DNA of 64,000 nt from Todiramphus chloris collaris (Eukaryota; Chordata; Aves; Coraciiformes; Alcedinidae): NCBI GenBank assembly GCA_025345505.1, contig JANVCC010000077.1, positions 8,066,414 to 8,130,413 of the forward strand, read 5' to 3'. Shown here in pieces: positions 1 through 15,463 of this stretch. Under the pieces are notes generated by a model. The model searched no databases, had not been told where the DNA came from, and worked only from the letters and a program-made list of their open reading frames with translations. A program made the position numbers and the translations under genes. Numbering within the stretch: position 1 is the first letter of the stretch; each line of letters begins with the position of its first letter.

Positions 1-48
1 AGATGATCTCCAGAGGTCCCTTCCAGCCCCTACCATTCTGTGATTCTG
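1..48 (+). repeat. CR1 LINE 3' end (fragment)
   Basis: The first bases match the characteristic avian CR1 tail: a GATGATCTCCAGAGGTCCC block followed by the ATTCTGTG direct repeats that end CR1 elements. The rest of the element lies to the left of the window. This is one of the main reasons to read the window as bird DNA. Confidence 0.85.
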
Positions 49-2457
49 TGAATTCTACATGTAAATAATTTATTAAATAGATGAAGTGTTAGAAAAAAGT
101 CTTTATAAGTACACAACGTATTTCTTGGGTTTTACCGAAATAATAATTCCTGTCACTGCACACTAATAAATTTCTAAGCAGTCTTGATGCCATGTTCTAG
201 TAAGAGAGGAGCCCATAGCATCTGTTTCACTTCAGAATAGAAAATTGCTGTAATTTATTTAACTAAATTTACTGTAGCAGGAAGAGATCAAGTCCTAGCA
301 AGCAATCACACTATGAACTGGAATGGCATTCATTTCTTTATTCTAAAGAGCATTTGGAAAAATTTGGTACTGATGAAGTTCCCTTAAACAAAATCTCCAA
401 ACATTTAAGTGAATAAAGATAATTCATATAATCATAAACTAAACAGTGAATGGTCTATTGTGTACAATAAACAGTAAGAAAATTCATTCTGTCTAATATC
501 AGAATTTTTTATCCCTTGGATTCTTCATACTATGGCTCATGGATTCCTTTTAGTCTTGATTAAAAAATACGGATAATCAGGCTATCAAAGGGAGAGGATT
601 TGTAAAGGGATGTTTCAGTGCCATCTAGTGGTTTCTCATATGAATAAAAAATATTCCCTCGTATGACAGTTTTCACTTTATAATTTTAATCAGAAAATAC
701 ATTTGCTATATGCTTAATTTCTCCTCAGTTTTATGCATGATGATGTTGGACACATTGCCTTTAACATTATTCTATCAGGTCTGAGAACAGAGCTATTTCT
801 GTGCAAAAATAGAATAAATATCATGCAGTGTGGAAATACACTGAGCTATATTATTTACAAGAAGTCACCATATTCTAAGGCTGATACAAATAATCTAGCC
901 AGGTTAATACCCATCTTTTAGGAAAGAATAAAGCCTCAATTTGAAGATTTCAAGGGTGGAGATGCATCAGACCTGTTCTGCTGACTAACTGGTGTGCAAA
1001 TCTTTGTCTAATTGATAGTTTGAATGTGTTTGCTGTAGCTTCTAGTCCTTATTTTTTCCTTACACTTTATTCTCTGAGATCAAAAAGCTTTTTAATACAT
1101 GGTGTATTCTCCTTGTATTAATACTGCTGTGGTACAATCAAGTTACCTCTCATACTGACAAGTTTAACAAATTGCATTTTTTCTGTCCTTCAAAGTCAGG
1201 CATTTTTTCCAGTGCTCAGATAATCTTTGTGGCTTTCTTCTTATACCTTCTCTATTTCTTGCACTGTTAGATACACTGACACCTGACTTGTATGCAAAGT
1301 TCTAGTACTGCCTTCGTCAGTGCTTATAAAAACTTAAAATTGCCTTCCCACTCCTACACACTGAATAGATTTACAAATTCTTGTTAATCCTTCTTACCTC
1401 AAACATCACATTAGAAGTTTTTGTTGACTCAGTTGTTAAAGATGATTTATAAGCACTTTTCAAAGTTGCTGTTTTCAAGGATGTTCTCCCCTCCATACTT
1501 GCAAACTGCATTTTTTTCAGATGTAGAACTCTACATGTGAATATATTAAAACAGCTGTTAATTGCACAGCTTCTAATTGCATGGGTTTGTTCTGCTTACC
1601 AAACTGTCCATCTTACTCTCTGTGAGACTTCAGTGTCATTATCTGTCACATTGTCAATATCCCTGTCATCTGTATTTTATCAATGGTGGTTGTATATGTA
1701 AGTCCAGGTTATAAATAAATCTCTCTCATTGCTTTGGTTTGAGATCTCTTCTTTCGAAGACACAATTGTGAACAGCATCAATGGATAAGTATTTCTCAAT
1801 GACTTTATTTTTCCAAACCATCAGTTTCAGATGTTAATTTGTTGCTTATAGACTGTATATGCTACAGTGCCATCTATTTTAAATATTGGGATAGTTGAAT
1901 GTCTTTCTGCAGATAAAGCATATTACATCTATACAGTATGATTACATCTGTAATCTCTCAAAGACTTATATCAGGCCCATATTCTATAAAATCACACAGA
2001 CTAGCATTAATTGTATTCCTATCATTTAATTCTTTACTACTGAAACCCACTATATCACCTGGAGCTCATGTTAGGTTAACAGGCCATTTAGCTTGAAGTC
2101 CTTATCAAATACTCATAAGCTATTCACAGCTTTCCTGCTTCTGCCATTTGGCCAGCACTCCAAGATTCATTTCAAAATCTGGTTAGTGTATGTATTAGTA
2201 TGTATTGCTCAGAATCTTAAAGAAAATGCACCTGGAGCTGTAAGACCACCAGTCACTCCCTAAAACTCCTAAGGTAAATCTACAGCCACACCTGCCTGCC
2301 AGGTATGCATGATAACAAAAGCAAAACCAATGATATCACATTATAGAAAGAGCCATTGGTGGTACGATGGACAAACTGTAACACCATAGTTGATGTTTCT
2401 CTTAAATGAGTTTACTTTGTCAGAAAAAATACATATAGTTATAAACTTACAATAAAG

Positions 2458-2501
2458 TTATAATAACTAGTTTGTTATAATAGCTAGTTTGTTATAACTT
2501 A
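2458..2501. repeat. 17-bp AT-rich tandem repeat
   Basis: Two near-identical 17-bp units (TTATAATAACTAGTTTG and TTATAATAGCTAGTTTG) are followed by a partial third. They are bracketed by AATAAAGTTAT-like sequence, giving weak dyad symmetry. This looks like a minor satellite-like expansion with no visible function. Confidence 0.8.
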
Positions 2502-5337
2502 TAATAAAGTTATGTTTTATATTTATAACTTATGTTACTACATCTTAGAATTAAATAATCTGATTTGCATTCTGCTCATATTTGAACACTTTTAGTCTCA
2601 CTAACGTTCAAAGAATTATCCATCAACCACAAATTTGGGCCTCCAAGTCTGTACCCTAAGCTTAAACACTTGGCTTTTCTGGTAGGTAAGGACTCGTTGC
2701 CAAAATCACATTAGAATTCCAAATTAGTAAAATATCTGTTATTTACATGTTTATAGGGTGTTTGATCCTTTCTATCTCTTTAGATCTGACTTTTTCAAAT
2801 GAAGGGGATACAGAAAAGGGGGAGGCCTGGAAAAATACTTATGTAGTTCTTTCAGAGTTTAGTTAGCCCATAAACAACACTACTATTAATATATATCTAT
2901 TATTTCTTTATATGAAATAAGTGTACATTATTTTTGAGCAAGGGCAAAAGTATTAGAGAAAGTTCTGCTGCACACTAAATTAACTACATTTTGTTATATT
3001 AACACAACATTAATATAGCATTGGAGAATGAAGCACAGTAATAGAAAGAATTAACCTGGCTAGCTTCTTTAAAAAAAAAAAATAATAAAAAAAAATCACT
3101 GGTGACTATAAAATAATTCCTTAATTGCTACAAAATAAAGATTCAGATATAAGATACACCCAAGCCCTTTGTAAATGGACAATGTTTTTATGTATATTCA
3201 TTATTACATAGTTATACTAAGGACCAAGATTACATTTGTTCACTAGGAGTTTTCTTTAAATAATCATTATATCTTTTGAGGGTGTTTATTGGACACACCT
3301 TTTTAAAAATATGGACGGTTTTTTGAGAGAAGCAGAAAGGCACCAAAGTAAGAGCTACACACTAGGAATTAGCAACATTAGCTGTTTAATCCATACCATT
3401 CTTTCGTTAAGATCAGAATGCTAGTACCTACAAATTTAGAGATTTACTGTGGCTGTACATACCATGGCACAAGAGATCAAGAGAATCTGCTTTCCTTTTC
3501 CAAATCACACTTCAAATAGCAATAGGATACTTGTATAAACCAACCACTGTTCATTCAAATACACTCACAGTTGCATAATACAGCAGAAGTGTAGGTGTGT
3601 TATTGTGCTAGGAGAACAATTACTATCTTGAAATTACTATATACATGTGAGGAAATAGGCATATAAGGCATGGAAGTCAGTGCACTATTTACAGAAGGCT
3701 TAGAGGTAGAACAATTGTGTTCTCTTTCTGTTTTTTTCATTAATATAGCTATTACTGTAGGCACTAAATACATCAGCTAGATTAATTATTCAGAGGATTT
3801 CATAAATAAATAACGACATCATACTGTATAATGCTGTTGCATTGGAACATGAATTGCACTAGGTGGTAGTATGAACTTGTGCCTCATGAAGAAATGGTCT
3901 AGGTTTAACAGTAATAGTTGTGATACTCATAAAAAAAAATCTGTGGCCTTTTTTCCAGTAACCAGAAATACTTTGCCTAGGAGAAACTACTAAGCTGATT
4001 GTAGCATTAAATACCAAAAAGAAGGAGATTTTTCAGAGATTAACTTCTAAAAAAGAAATAGAATCCAACCTTTTCTAATACTTATGCCTCTGCATCTATA
4101 ACCAAACACATATGATGTACCTTAGGGCTCCCTTAATACTTACAAGCTAAATACCTAAGAAGGAGACCAAAACATAAATGGGTTCTAACCCTTTTTTCCA
4201 GCCCTTTAATCCTTTTTTGGGCTCCTTCAAAAAGAATTTTTCATTCTGTGCTTTTTTAATTTGCTCACTTATTTTAGGGATCTTTTCCTGTTTGTTTGCC
4301 TTACTTACCCATATCCTCAGCACTAAAGTTTTTCTAGGCATCTTTCAGATGTTCATGCTAACAGATTTTTCATTCTCCACTAGAGAGCATCACCATCCAG
4401 TTCAGAAGAACACACTAGATTTTTTAAATCTACATGATCACCAAAATAGCCCAAGAGTAATTTATCTCTCTGATGGTGGCTCAGCTCCAATACTACATTG
4501 CAGCATTTCTCATTGAGGTTCAGGGAATTTAAAGGAAGTCCTTGGATGCCATCCCACATGCATTAGGGCAACTCGAATGCTCCACTAGCACTCGATGCAA
4601 GTTTTATATAGGTAGGCAAAGTCATGCTCTTCACACACAAAAATTATCACCTATGAATTTAGAGAACTCATTTATTTATGGTACCAATTACATGACATCA
4701 CATCACAGAAGAGCTGAAAAACTCATTTCAATCCCAAGCAGGAAGCAAAACTACATGATGAAGGGGGACAAACAATCCTGTAAGTGAGGCTACAGAGTTA
4801 CCCTGAGAAGAGCTGAGTGCATCATTATGGTATTTACACATGAACTGAAGCCAAGGAATGTTTTGTATGTGAACCGAAGACAAAGAATGTCTTGTAGGTG
4901 ATGTGTAGGAAGGGGAGAGGTGATGAGAGCAGACACTGAGCTCAAGTTCTAGGACTGGCTTAGCAGGAGGATGTGCATGACAAGAGAGATGAACAAACAA
5001 GTCAAGGCTGGCAGTATTAGCTCAGCAGTGACTAGGACAGCACAAGGACCATAGGAAAGTTGGAAAACTAAGTAGAGAAGGAGTTACATTAATTCATTTC
5101 ACTTAGGTAACCAGCTGTAAAGAAAAATCATCAATGGAAAAAACCCTGTAGACTCTTACTGCAGGATATTTATGATTATCAGCTGTTATCCATCTCTCTC
5201 ACACTCAGAAAAGCAAACCATAACTCTGGGTCCTGGCTGTAACTATGCCAGGACCAGTGAAAATAAACACTCATACAACCAGTATGTATTGTTAATAATG
5301 TTAGCAAACTAAATAATACAAATAAATAACAGCAATT

Positions 5338-5358
5338 GGGGGGGGGGGGGGGGGGGGG
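5338..5358. repeat. (G)21 homopolymer
   Basis: An uninterrupted run of 21 G on the plus strand. Glycine- or proline-rich open frames across it are artefacts of the run. The length is likely polymorphic and error-prone in assembly. Confidence 0.95.
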
Positions 5359-8300
5359 AACAAAAACCCAAAGAAACAAACAAAACCCCCAAAACTGCAG
5401 TGAGAAGGATCTTTCTCAAGTTTCCAGGGAAACTACCTCAACCAACAGATTACTGAAAATCCTTTTAACACAGCTGTCTCCCACTATATCATCAATACAA
5501 TCACTTAAACCAAATGGTTGATGGTAGTGTTTCTCAGAAAAAATGCAAGCAAATGTGATATAAGAAATCAAACATACTTGAAGATCATATTAGTCTGGGT
5601 GTGAATTATTGCTGTTGAACTGAATGAACGTAAATTGAGTTTTTCACACCCTTGGAAGATTCAAATAACATAAATTGTATTTCTCTACACCTGATAGAAG
5701 ATACTAGTTTATGCTATGGATGGATACACTTATATATGTGTCACTTCAAACATCTGAAATGTACTGCTACATACTTACATCCTAAACTCTAAGAACATGC
5801 AACAGACACTTGTGGATATATAGTTGCATGCAAATATTACTATCCACTTGCCAACACTCCTAGCTTTTATTTTATTTCAAGTATGGTGCTTCAGCAGAAA
5901 ATGAACTCCATCAAATAGCACAATTTTATTTTCAAACAGGATCTGCTTCACTACCAGGAAGATAGTTTTTAAGGATTCCCACCCCCTTTTTTTTTGGAGC
6001 ACATAAACATGTATTTTCTCACTGTACTATCATCAAGGAAATAAGGCATCACAGTTTTATTATTCAGTCATAGGGAGGAGAGAAGTATAGCTCATCTAAT
6101 TTAATACTACTTCTTGAAAAAATTCAACCAACTCTAACTTCTAATATGTGAGAACACAGAAATAAGCTAGAATAAATTTCATAGAAGAAATGTCATGAAA
6201 CAGTAAATAGGAAGGGATGAAAAAACCAGACCAGTTGTCACTGAAGTCCTTTAAATCCTTGCAAGAAATGCTGCAGCATAGTTTTACCTAAAGAATACCA
6301 TTAACTCCTGACAGCTAATGGGGTAGGCAGTAATGACAGCTATCAACTGTCTCATACTTTGCTTGGTTCATCGCTGTCAGCCTCTGCTTCCTTCATCCCT
6401 CCTGTTTTATTTCAGGGGTTAGCTGCAGCAGGAGCAAGATCTTTCCCTTTCATGTATGTGTAGCACCAGCCTCTAGGTGCTGCTGCAGTGCAATTAACTG
6501 CCAATAAGGATGATGGAAATGACACTACAAAATGGAGTTAAAAGATGCCAGCTAAATTGCCCTCAATTTCATAACCCTCTGTATTAACTTCTGAGCTTTT
6601 TTTCTTCTGCATAAAGTAAGGACAAATGCTTGTTGACCCTGTCCTGAGTAGTAAAATCCTTGCTCTGTGGAGGAACAAGGAGCAACTGTAATCACACTTA
6701 TTAGCTTCACAGGAAACTCCAAGCACATTTCAAGACCTAAACCATACAATTCAATTCATTCAAGTGTCTTTCTCTGATTAATACATGCCTATTATATTTT
6801 ATTGTAATTTCTAAACCTTCATTAAGCATTTCAGTACTTCAGGTCCTCAGATACTCATTTGAAATTAATATCTGATAATAAAAACTACGTGCAAATTACT
6901 TTTAAGTAGATATTTAAAAGTATTTTCCCTTTAGGCAGCTAGTGAATTGATCTGAAAATGCCAGTATTAATAAAATGATACCTCTGTGGCAGTCCCAGCA
7001 TCTCCCAGACTCTGAACCCTGCAGAGTGCCATCGTGTCTCAGGTGCAGAGTTTTGAGTTAATGCAAACTGCAGAGGTGAGAATTGCTGTCTGAGTCACTC
7101 CTGCTCTAATTTAAGATGATTAGCTGCACATATCTTGACATGGTACTTGTGCAGAACCTGGCATTTTGCACTCCTGTTTCAAGCAAAGCTTCCTAGGAAT
7201 ATCAGTAATGCAGGATGGTAATAAAGGTAGAGCGTATTCCCAGTGCTACCATCTTATATGCTTAATTTATCCTTCCCCAAAATATCATTTGGCAAAAACA
7301 TCATTTTCAACCACCAAATGGTCTCATCTGAACACAAGAAATTAAGGCAAGTTTGCACTACACTTAGGCAAGAGCAATTTCAAGTCATCTATTGATCTAC
7401 TATGCAATCTAAAATGCAACCGGAAAAGTAATGTTCCTAGTAATTCACTTTCGATTTTACTCATAAAATGCCTGCATATATCAGTCTAATGGGATTAACT
7501 AATGAGACAAGCTAATAATTAATGCATTGTTTAGAGGCTATACTGTTTTAAGGCAATAATGAACTAGTGCTGCTGCTCAGCAATGCAATGAAAGACGATT
7601 TATTTTGGTTTTATCATTAAAGACTGGGGCAGTCTGGGGTGCACACCTACTCCTCTTTCCAGCTGACTGCAGCGTGGAAAGGGCTGGTACATGTTGGGTC
7701 TCACCTCCACATATGATGAGAGCTTTGCCAGAGCACGGACCCCAGCCTGAGAACCAGAAAGCATTCCTTCCTGAGGCTGATAATCTAGATGAATTATCAC
7801 ATATAATTAGCAATCAGAGTGCCTTTGCAAATCAAGTGAAACTACAGTAGAGATGCTGGTATTCACACATCAACCCAGTTCATTTTGGAAGGACACAGCT
7901 ATTCAGGGAGCCCTCTAATAAAATGAGACCCTGATTCTGTTCACAAAATAATCAATTTTTTTTTTCTTTTTTTTGAGACATATCATTCTTCTTTATGAAT
8001 TCTCTAAATGTATATATTGCATCAGTTTGAGGCATATAAATGTTTATAGAACAGACAGGCAGAATTCAGGACTTGTTCCCTCTGCTGTTTAAGTAAGAGT
8101 CCCCTGTTAGTCCTCTGCAATTCACTGTTCATTTTAAGTACTTTCTCTTTATGGGCAGGGTATGAAGAATGTTTCATTAATGACAGAAATTAGTTTAACT
8201 TTTAATGGAATACCAAACATGCCGTGACTTTTTTGGGTACTGTGAAGAGCAGTAATGCCTGCACTCCTCACAGACTGGGAGGGCTGTTATTGCTTCTTGT

Positions 8301-11300
8301 TGGGACCCAGTGCTCCCTGTAATCACCATTTACATACAGGAAGGATGGGTTGTGTAAATCTTGAAAACACATACCTGACTCACTCTCTGTCTACATACTC
8401 TGTAGTTGTCTGAAGACAATTCTTTTTATCACGTGAATGATTTTATTTCAATGGCATTAAAAATTACATCCAGTAAATATTCATGTATCAGAGTCACAAA
8501 TGCAGAGTTCTGTAAACATATTAACAGGCACATGTGTACATAGTGCGTAACAAATAATAATTTAGATTATTAAATTTCAGGAGTTTGTAAAGTATTACTG
8601 CAGGGTGTGAGAATAGTTTCAATGATTAAATCCTACTGGGATAGAGGGTGCAGCAGAGAAAATCTATAAAGGTAAAACCAGTAACTCCTGAGGTGCCACT
8701 TTCAATATATTTAATATTTCATGCCCCTGAATGTACTTACAGTTATTATAACAAGAGTGTTATATTAAAAGGGTTAAAAGGACTTTAACTTCTGTATTAC
8801 TTTCATTTTGTGTAATAAATTGCAAATTAATAGAAGAAAAAATATTAGCTTAACCCACCTGGTAAGTTTTATATTTTATAGCAAAAAGAGAGTTATTAAT
8901 TTAAGAAGTGACAGCAGCTAGATGAAGGCCATGGAAAACAATCCCTTTGGAGTGTGTTTCTGAGGCTACCAGGAAGCTTTTCAGAGAAACAAGAGCTGCT
9001 TTTCTCAGAATCCACAAAACTGCCAGGCCAGGTTGGCCTTTGATTTTATCTGAGCAAGATAAAGGAGTTTGTCCCAGTGGTGGCAGTGGTCCTGGTGAGC
9101 CTGGAAAAGGCTGTGGTAAACTCCTCAGCTACCAGGACTGATCCTGAATGCAGCTCAGGTGTCATTTGGCTCTCCCCCCTTGTAACCATTGGTAATTCTA
9201 GCTTTGATCACTAGATGTTTTACATTAATCTCAACCAACTTAATTTGTAGTCTGACTGATAGTAATAGAAAGCAGATAATTGTTGTTTATGTTGTTTGCA
9301 TATGTTACATGTCACTAATATTGCAAATGACAAGAACAATAGGTGCCACCTCCTTTGCACATACCACCATTGCTCAAATCAGTCCATGGTTAGCGTGTCC
9401 ATAGCAGTCTCAGCATCCTCTCCAGGAGAGGAGACAAACACATAGACATGCACAGCGCAGAGCACATCTAATGTGCCTCCAGGAAGCAAGTACCTGCTCT
9501 GAGCACACAAACTGACTGTACACTGTGTCTGACGTGTCTGTGACCTGTCCACTCATGAGACTGAGGAGGACTAAGAGCCTAGAAGCCCATATTTGCCACT
9601 GGAATATTTTATCCTTCTGTCACATCATTGTTAAAATGCAGTTCAGAAGGATGCCTAAGTAGCCATTTTCATAAGATTTAACTGTTAAATAATCCCAAAA
9701 CAGGCACAGATCTGAAAACCCAAGGCCTGCATGCTGCAATCATCTACAAGCGATGTGAACACAAACCTCCCAAGTGGTTTTCAAAAGCGTGAAGTTCACA
9801 CGGAAACCAGTGCTAAAGCTTTTCACTCTCCAGTTCCTCACAGTTAGCATTTAGTGCTTGTCCAGTAACAGGCCACTGGAATATTACCAAAATCTGGCAT
9901 CTTTTCCAGACACGTGTGCACCTCAAACACAAACCACAGATACATATATACCCTGAAATCAATACTGCAATGCTGGTTTCTAGCCTTTCTTATTGAAAAC
10001 AATGGCAATAACTTCATCTGACTTAAAAACAGGCTGAGCTGGACTCACATTATGAAATACTCCAGTTAAACTTATTAGGTCTAATCGGTGTGGCAATGCC
10101 TTTGTAGGTTGCACACTGTGCCAATTGCAACATCCCACTCCCACATTCCTTGGGCTCAAAAAGACTTTGCAACCCTGCCTCATAACTCTCATTTAGGGTA
10201 GCACTTTAAAGAGTTTTCTCTGTTCCTCATGACTGTTTTCTTCACAATTAAAAAACAAATAAATTCAGTGTTTTCATAATTTCAAAAATTGAAATTTGAA
10301 ACGGCTTAAAATTGAAATGGCATTGCTCAATTTTTCTGAAGTCATATTGAACATGATGCTGATTTCGCTGGCCTGCAAAATAAATGGATGCCATGCCGCA
10401 GCCTTTTTCTTACTTCATTTACAGAAAGATGCTATAAATTAGTTACTTTTCTTATGAGTCTATCCTGTACTGGTTGTCTCCCCTCAAATGAGTGTTGAGA
10501 GTTCTTCTAAAATCAGCACAGGGCAGAGATAGTGGTTCATTAAAACCTGATTTAATTCCAATAGTGGCCCACAAATTCTAACAGCATTCTCAAACTAAAC
10601 TAAAAAACCCAAACTGACAGAAGAGACATCAGTATTCAAAAGCAAAATTAAGAAGCTTTCCTGTTTAAAGTCAGTCTTGTATCACAAGCAAGTATAAGAA
10701 AAGATTATTTATTCTCTGTCTTAGTCATCCTTTTGTTCAGGGATTGGCAAAGCTGGCAAGAGGCACCAGGCAGACCTTGGGAATCCTCCCTGTTCTGCTT
10801 CTCCTTCTGTCAGTCCCTTCCAGGGATCCTTCTGAGGAAGAAATCTATAGATCAATAATTGCCTTAGGTGCACAACTCCAAATTCAAACCTTCTCTCAAG
10901 ACAAGAGACAAACTAGGGATGAACACACACATGCAGTCAGGCTGCAAACATAGGGGATACTACAGAAGCAATACACAGTTTTATTAAACCATTACAAGTG
11001 TTGCCACACCATGTGTAGTTAAGAACCTAAATATAATGTCACCATCATAACAGCACCTTGACTTAAACCTCCTGTACTTGACTGACGTTAAAGGAAATGC
11101 AATGGAACAGAAACAATGCTTTCAAAATAACCACCAAACCCACATAAACCAGTCCACACATCACATAAAAGGCCCAACATCAAACCACTTAATTATTTTA
11201 TTAGGTGTTTCTATTTAAGAGCAGATAAGAGTTTCTATAATTTAATATCATTCAATTGACTTTATCATCCATTTTTAAACATGAAGCTTTCTGTTCTGAC

Positions 11301-14300
11301 AATTAGAGTCATTTAATGGCTTGAGAAAAAAGAGATGTAAGGATATTAAAAACCTGATCAAGATTGAGATACAGAGGAAATATAGTGAGGGAGTAGAATT
11401 TGTACAAGGTCTAGGTCTCTAACTTTAGTCTTATATTTCAGAAATAAATATATAAAATTATTGTCAACATACAGAAAAAAATTCAGCCATCCCACAAGCT
11501 AATGCTACTTGCATTTTTTACTGAACTTAACTTTTACTTTACTTAACTGCTACTTATGTTTTTTAATTTCAGATAGAAGCAGCAATTAAAAAACAATATA
11601 GTGCTTCTAAAGGCATAGCGTTTCAGTACTTGTGCTACCAGATAGGGATTTGTCCCAGTTATCTCATAAAGGGTGGCTTCCTATTTTACTATTACCAGCT
11701 TTAATTCAGAAATATAAAATCAAAGGCTTGCAGATAGAGCTTCTATCCCACCATTTCATACAATCTTTAAACAGTGTAACAAAATTCATCATGATCAATG
11801 ACAATTCATTTACCATAGACTTCTACACTGCTGTGAAAAACAGCTGTGATTAGAATCTTTATGCCATGCTTTCCCATTACTCCTTGAAATCCATTTTTTA
11901 TGGTATTTGTCTTGTCTTAAAATAATCTCTAACTTTTCAAAAGTACAACACCAATAATTTCATGCTAGATGTCTGATGAGAGAAATGGCAGTTGGTTAGG
12001 AAAAATTCAAATATTTACTTTTTTTAAGTAAAATTGAAATTTAGATCAACACACATAGTGTTCATAGGACTTAAAATACCCTGCTGGAGGAGATTTTACA
12101 TTTTCTGCTTATACCACATTTTTCAGTTCCTTATTTTGTACTTTTAAATTCAAGGCTCAGAACAGGTATCAAGCACAATAGCGTTTTATCATAGAAAAGA
12201 TGAAAATCCAACTCGCTTGGAATGTGGTTAGACACGTTAAGATATAACTGCAGGAACAAATTAATTTTGTTTAAGACACAAATTTCAGACCTTACCTGGT
12301 GTAAATCAAATTGTTGAATTCAATCAGTGACTCTGACCTACTGTATCTGTTTCAAAAGTGTAGCCCAGACTCTTACAATCTGCAAGTAGCTGCTGTAGAG
12401 ACAAGCATGATTACTAACCAGATCGTTATTGGCAATTGCACCATTATTATGTGAAAACAATAACATACATGTCTTCAAGCTTGAAAGCTTAGACTCACTA
12501 ACATGGCTTGAATTCTTTTATTCTCTAAACTCTTCCAGGGAGAGGAATATTTTATCAAACTGAAGCACTATGCAAATATGTGGGGGGGTTTCCCTATTTT
12601 TTTCCAATCTAAAGTTGATGTTACTGAATTTTGACAAATGAAAGTTAAACAGTATTAGGACTGAAAAAGGGTGCTTATCTCTGCTCTCTTACATCAACAG
12701 GATATGGATCTCCAGTTTCTTGGAGATCTAAACTGACTCTGAATTACATAACTTTATAGCATGGTAGCGGGATGTTTCAGACAAGATATGCAGTATAGGT
12801 ACAGGACAGACCATACTAGACAGCACGTCTTGATTAGAACATTAGAAGGCAAGATGAAGAACAGGGGGATCCTTCCTGTAGTATTCCTTGTGAAGTTTAA
12901 TCTTTCCTCATCCATCTTCTCAAGAGTGTCAGTGTTAATGTTAACCATACAGAGGTAAGCAGTGAATAAAGGATGGCTAATTACACACTTGCATCCTTGA
13001 AAATACATATCGTTATGAGGAGAGCCAATCCTCTTAAATTCTTCACACTATAATTTCTGGGACAAAAGCATAGTCAGGAGCATTACAGATCGAATCTCGT
13101 GGTATCTCCAGGTTCACCTCAAGAAGTACAGGAAAAAAACCATGGGCTTCCGTGTGAGGTATGAATAAGTCACGCAACAGCTGTTAGTTTAAATGGTCTT
13201 AAAATACAAAGCAAGTAAATCTTCACATTTGGTGCTCTCTCTTTAGCTAAGAAGTATTTTATTCTACGAGTCATCCCATTGGGATTGGCATCAATAAAAG
13301 TATTAGAAGATGGATCATAATGAAGGAACAGCATATAAAAAGAATAATAATCCCTTCATATCTATTTCAGCAGCCAAGCAGGCTAGAAAGAATTGAAAAA
13401 TACTTTCTGGTATTTAAGGTTTTTTATTCAAAAGTGTTACTTCCTTAGGGAGGGCCTTAAAACTGATGTGCTAAAAAAGGTGACCTTTACATTACTGTTA
13501 CCATTTATATTAAAAATTGTTCATACAGTACCTAAAATTGAACTACGTGCCCAACAACATAGAGAGATCAGTAGATAAGTAGGTGCCTGTCCATAAAGTT
13601 TACACTCTGGTTTAAGACATGGCAAGTGGGTGCAATTACAATTAAAGGACAAAAAGAAAAAAAGAGCATAAACAGTCCTGCATAATAACTTAAATGAATG
13701 ATCCCTATTAGTCCTACTTTGTATCATAACATATTATATGCACTGTACCTCATTACATACATTCATATTAGAGATGTTGCTATAGAAAGGAAAAACAGAA
13801 ATCAGCCTGAAAAAGAGATGGGGGTGTGAATGTGGTCTATAAAATGAAGAGAATAATGGAGAGGGCAAGTACAAGCTTGTTCACATTCTTCCACACTGTT
13901 AACAGAGGGTATGAAATGCAACTGGAAGTTGCAAACCTCAAGACAAACAAAAGGAGATGATTCTTCTCAGAGTTGCACAATTGCAATGTGTTTGATACAA
14001 AATGCTGCTTGTACTAGAAGTGTGCATGGGTTCAAGGACAGCTCAACAGGTTCATGGAAGAGAAATTCTCCAAAACTTCTAACTGATGGAGAGTCAGCAT
14101 TTTGTGGCCTCCTACTTCCTACGCAGGTCCCAAATAATACCGAAGCAGTTAACCCTGTTAAAGTGAGAAGTTTTCTAGAAGCTGACACAGAAGTGCTGAC
14201 ATCTAACATTGTTGCTGAGCTATGAGCTTTCCTGGTATAAGTAAACTAGCATAGAAAACCCATTTCATGCTTGTCTGCTGGAGTAAATCCTCTGACTAAT

Positions 14301-15377
14301 TTGTTAGAAATATGAAGATGCCTTGCTCTCCCAGTAACCTCGTCTTACACACTAGAGGAGACTTGCGGTGTCTCACTGACTGATGAAAGGCAGCATAAAC
14401 ATCACTTAAATGATAACTTCATGTGTTCTGAGAAAAGGCTAGGAAAGTTAAACTGCAATTGATAATACTAGCTGGAAAGATGTTTTATAAGAATTGCATA
14501 GTACATATTTTCATTTAGAACATAAGAAAATTATGCCCTCATCATCAGTAAAATCAAATGCCCTTAAATTTGTTTTTCTACTTTTAACTTGGTAATGTCA
14601 CTGAATTTTGTAAGTGATCTGACACCTTCACCACCAAACATTGAAGTCCATGTTTCCACAGAGGGTTGAGGTATGGTTTGGAACTGTAATACCAGGTTCC
14701 AGAAAGGCTTCTTAATGTAGTGGGAAATTCTGATTTGTTAAGCTCCTCAGAGAGCATATGCACCAATATACTCTAAATAGGTAAAATCTGTGAATTCAAG
14801 TTAATGAGACTAATTTATTGAACCAACTAGATTAATTTAAAAGTTTATGTGACCTATGTCTGCAGTAAATTCTCCTCATTAAGTGGGAAAAAAAAAGAGG
14901 TTTTGGTCCAATATTGCAAATAGATTTAGAAGCAGATATGTAAATTAGATACTAATTTTCTGTGGGAACCTTAAGTTCTAATGAATCAGCATTTCTGAGT
15001 ATGTTCATCAGTTCTTAGAGCTATAGAAAAATAAGCATCCACTCCCTTTGAATGTGGTACTGTATCACAGATCTGAGTACAACGCGCACTGTAGCACCAT
15101 AGTTCTGATCACCTAGTAACTATCACTGAACTCAGTTGTGGCCAGGATGACCCTAGGATAACTTGGAAGCAGATTTTTTTCTGTATCATCTTCTTTTAAC
15201 CATTTGTTCCAAACACCTGGCCAGCTTTTTTTGTTTGCTGAATCCTATTGGTGACTGTTTAGCTTAATAGTTTGCACCCTAACAATAGTCTTTAATTATG
15301 TGAGCAGAATATAACTCAAATGAATTTTAATATGAAAAATTCAACATATTGCTGCACTAACTTAGTCCTGAAGAAAT

Positions 15378-15424
15378 GAAAAAAAAAACCCAAACCAACA
15401 AACCAAAACCAACCAAAACCAAAC
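15378..15424. repeat. A-rich CCAAA-type simple repeat
   Basis: A degenerate array of CCAAA/CCAAAA/ACCAAC units follows an A homopolymer. It lies about 40 bp upstream of the candidate leader exon at 15464. Confidence 0.8.
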
Positions 15425-15463
15425 TCCCTAAGGTACATACTAACTTCATAATTTTTTTTCTAG

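Larger units (their letters stand above)
49..15463. other. Long AT-rich intergenic region without a recognisable gene
   Basis: I found no exon chain here with matching phases or a recognisable protein. Open frames are short (under about 105 codons) and lack coding character. The region contains simple repeats (2458-2501, 5338-5358, 15378-15424) and scattered A/T homopolymers. Some isolated acceptor- or donor-like sites occur, as expected by chance in this much DNA. A distal exon of a flanking gene or a non-coding RNA cannot be excluded. Confidence 0.6.

Noticed and set aside
5179-5521. Proline- and glycine-rich open frames on both strands
   Set aside because: Created by the 21-G homopolymer.
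11574-11708. Acceptor-like TTTTTTAATTTCAG followed by about 45 open codons
   Set aside because: No donor, partner exon or recognisable sequence; single strong acceptors are frequent by chance in 15 kb.
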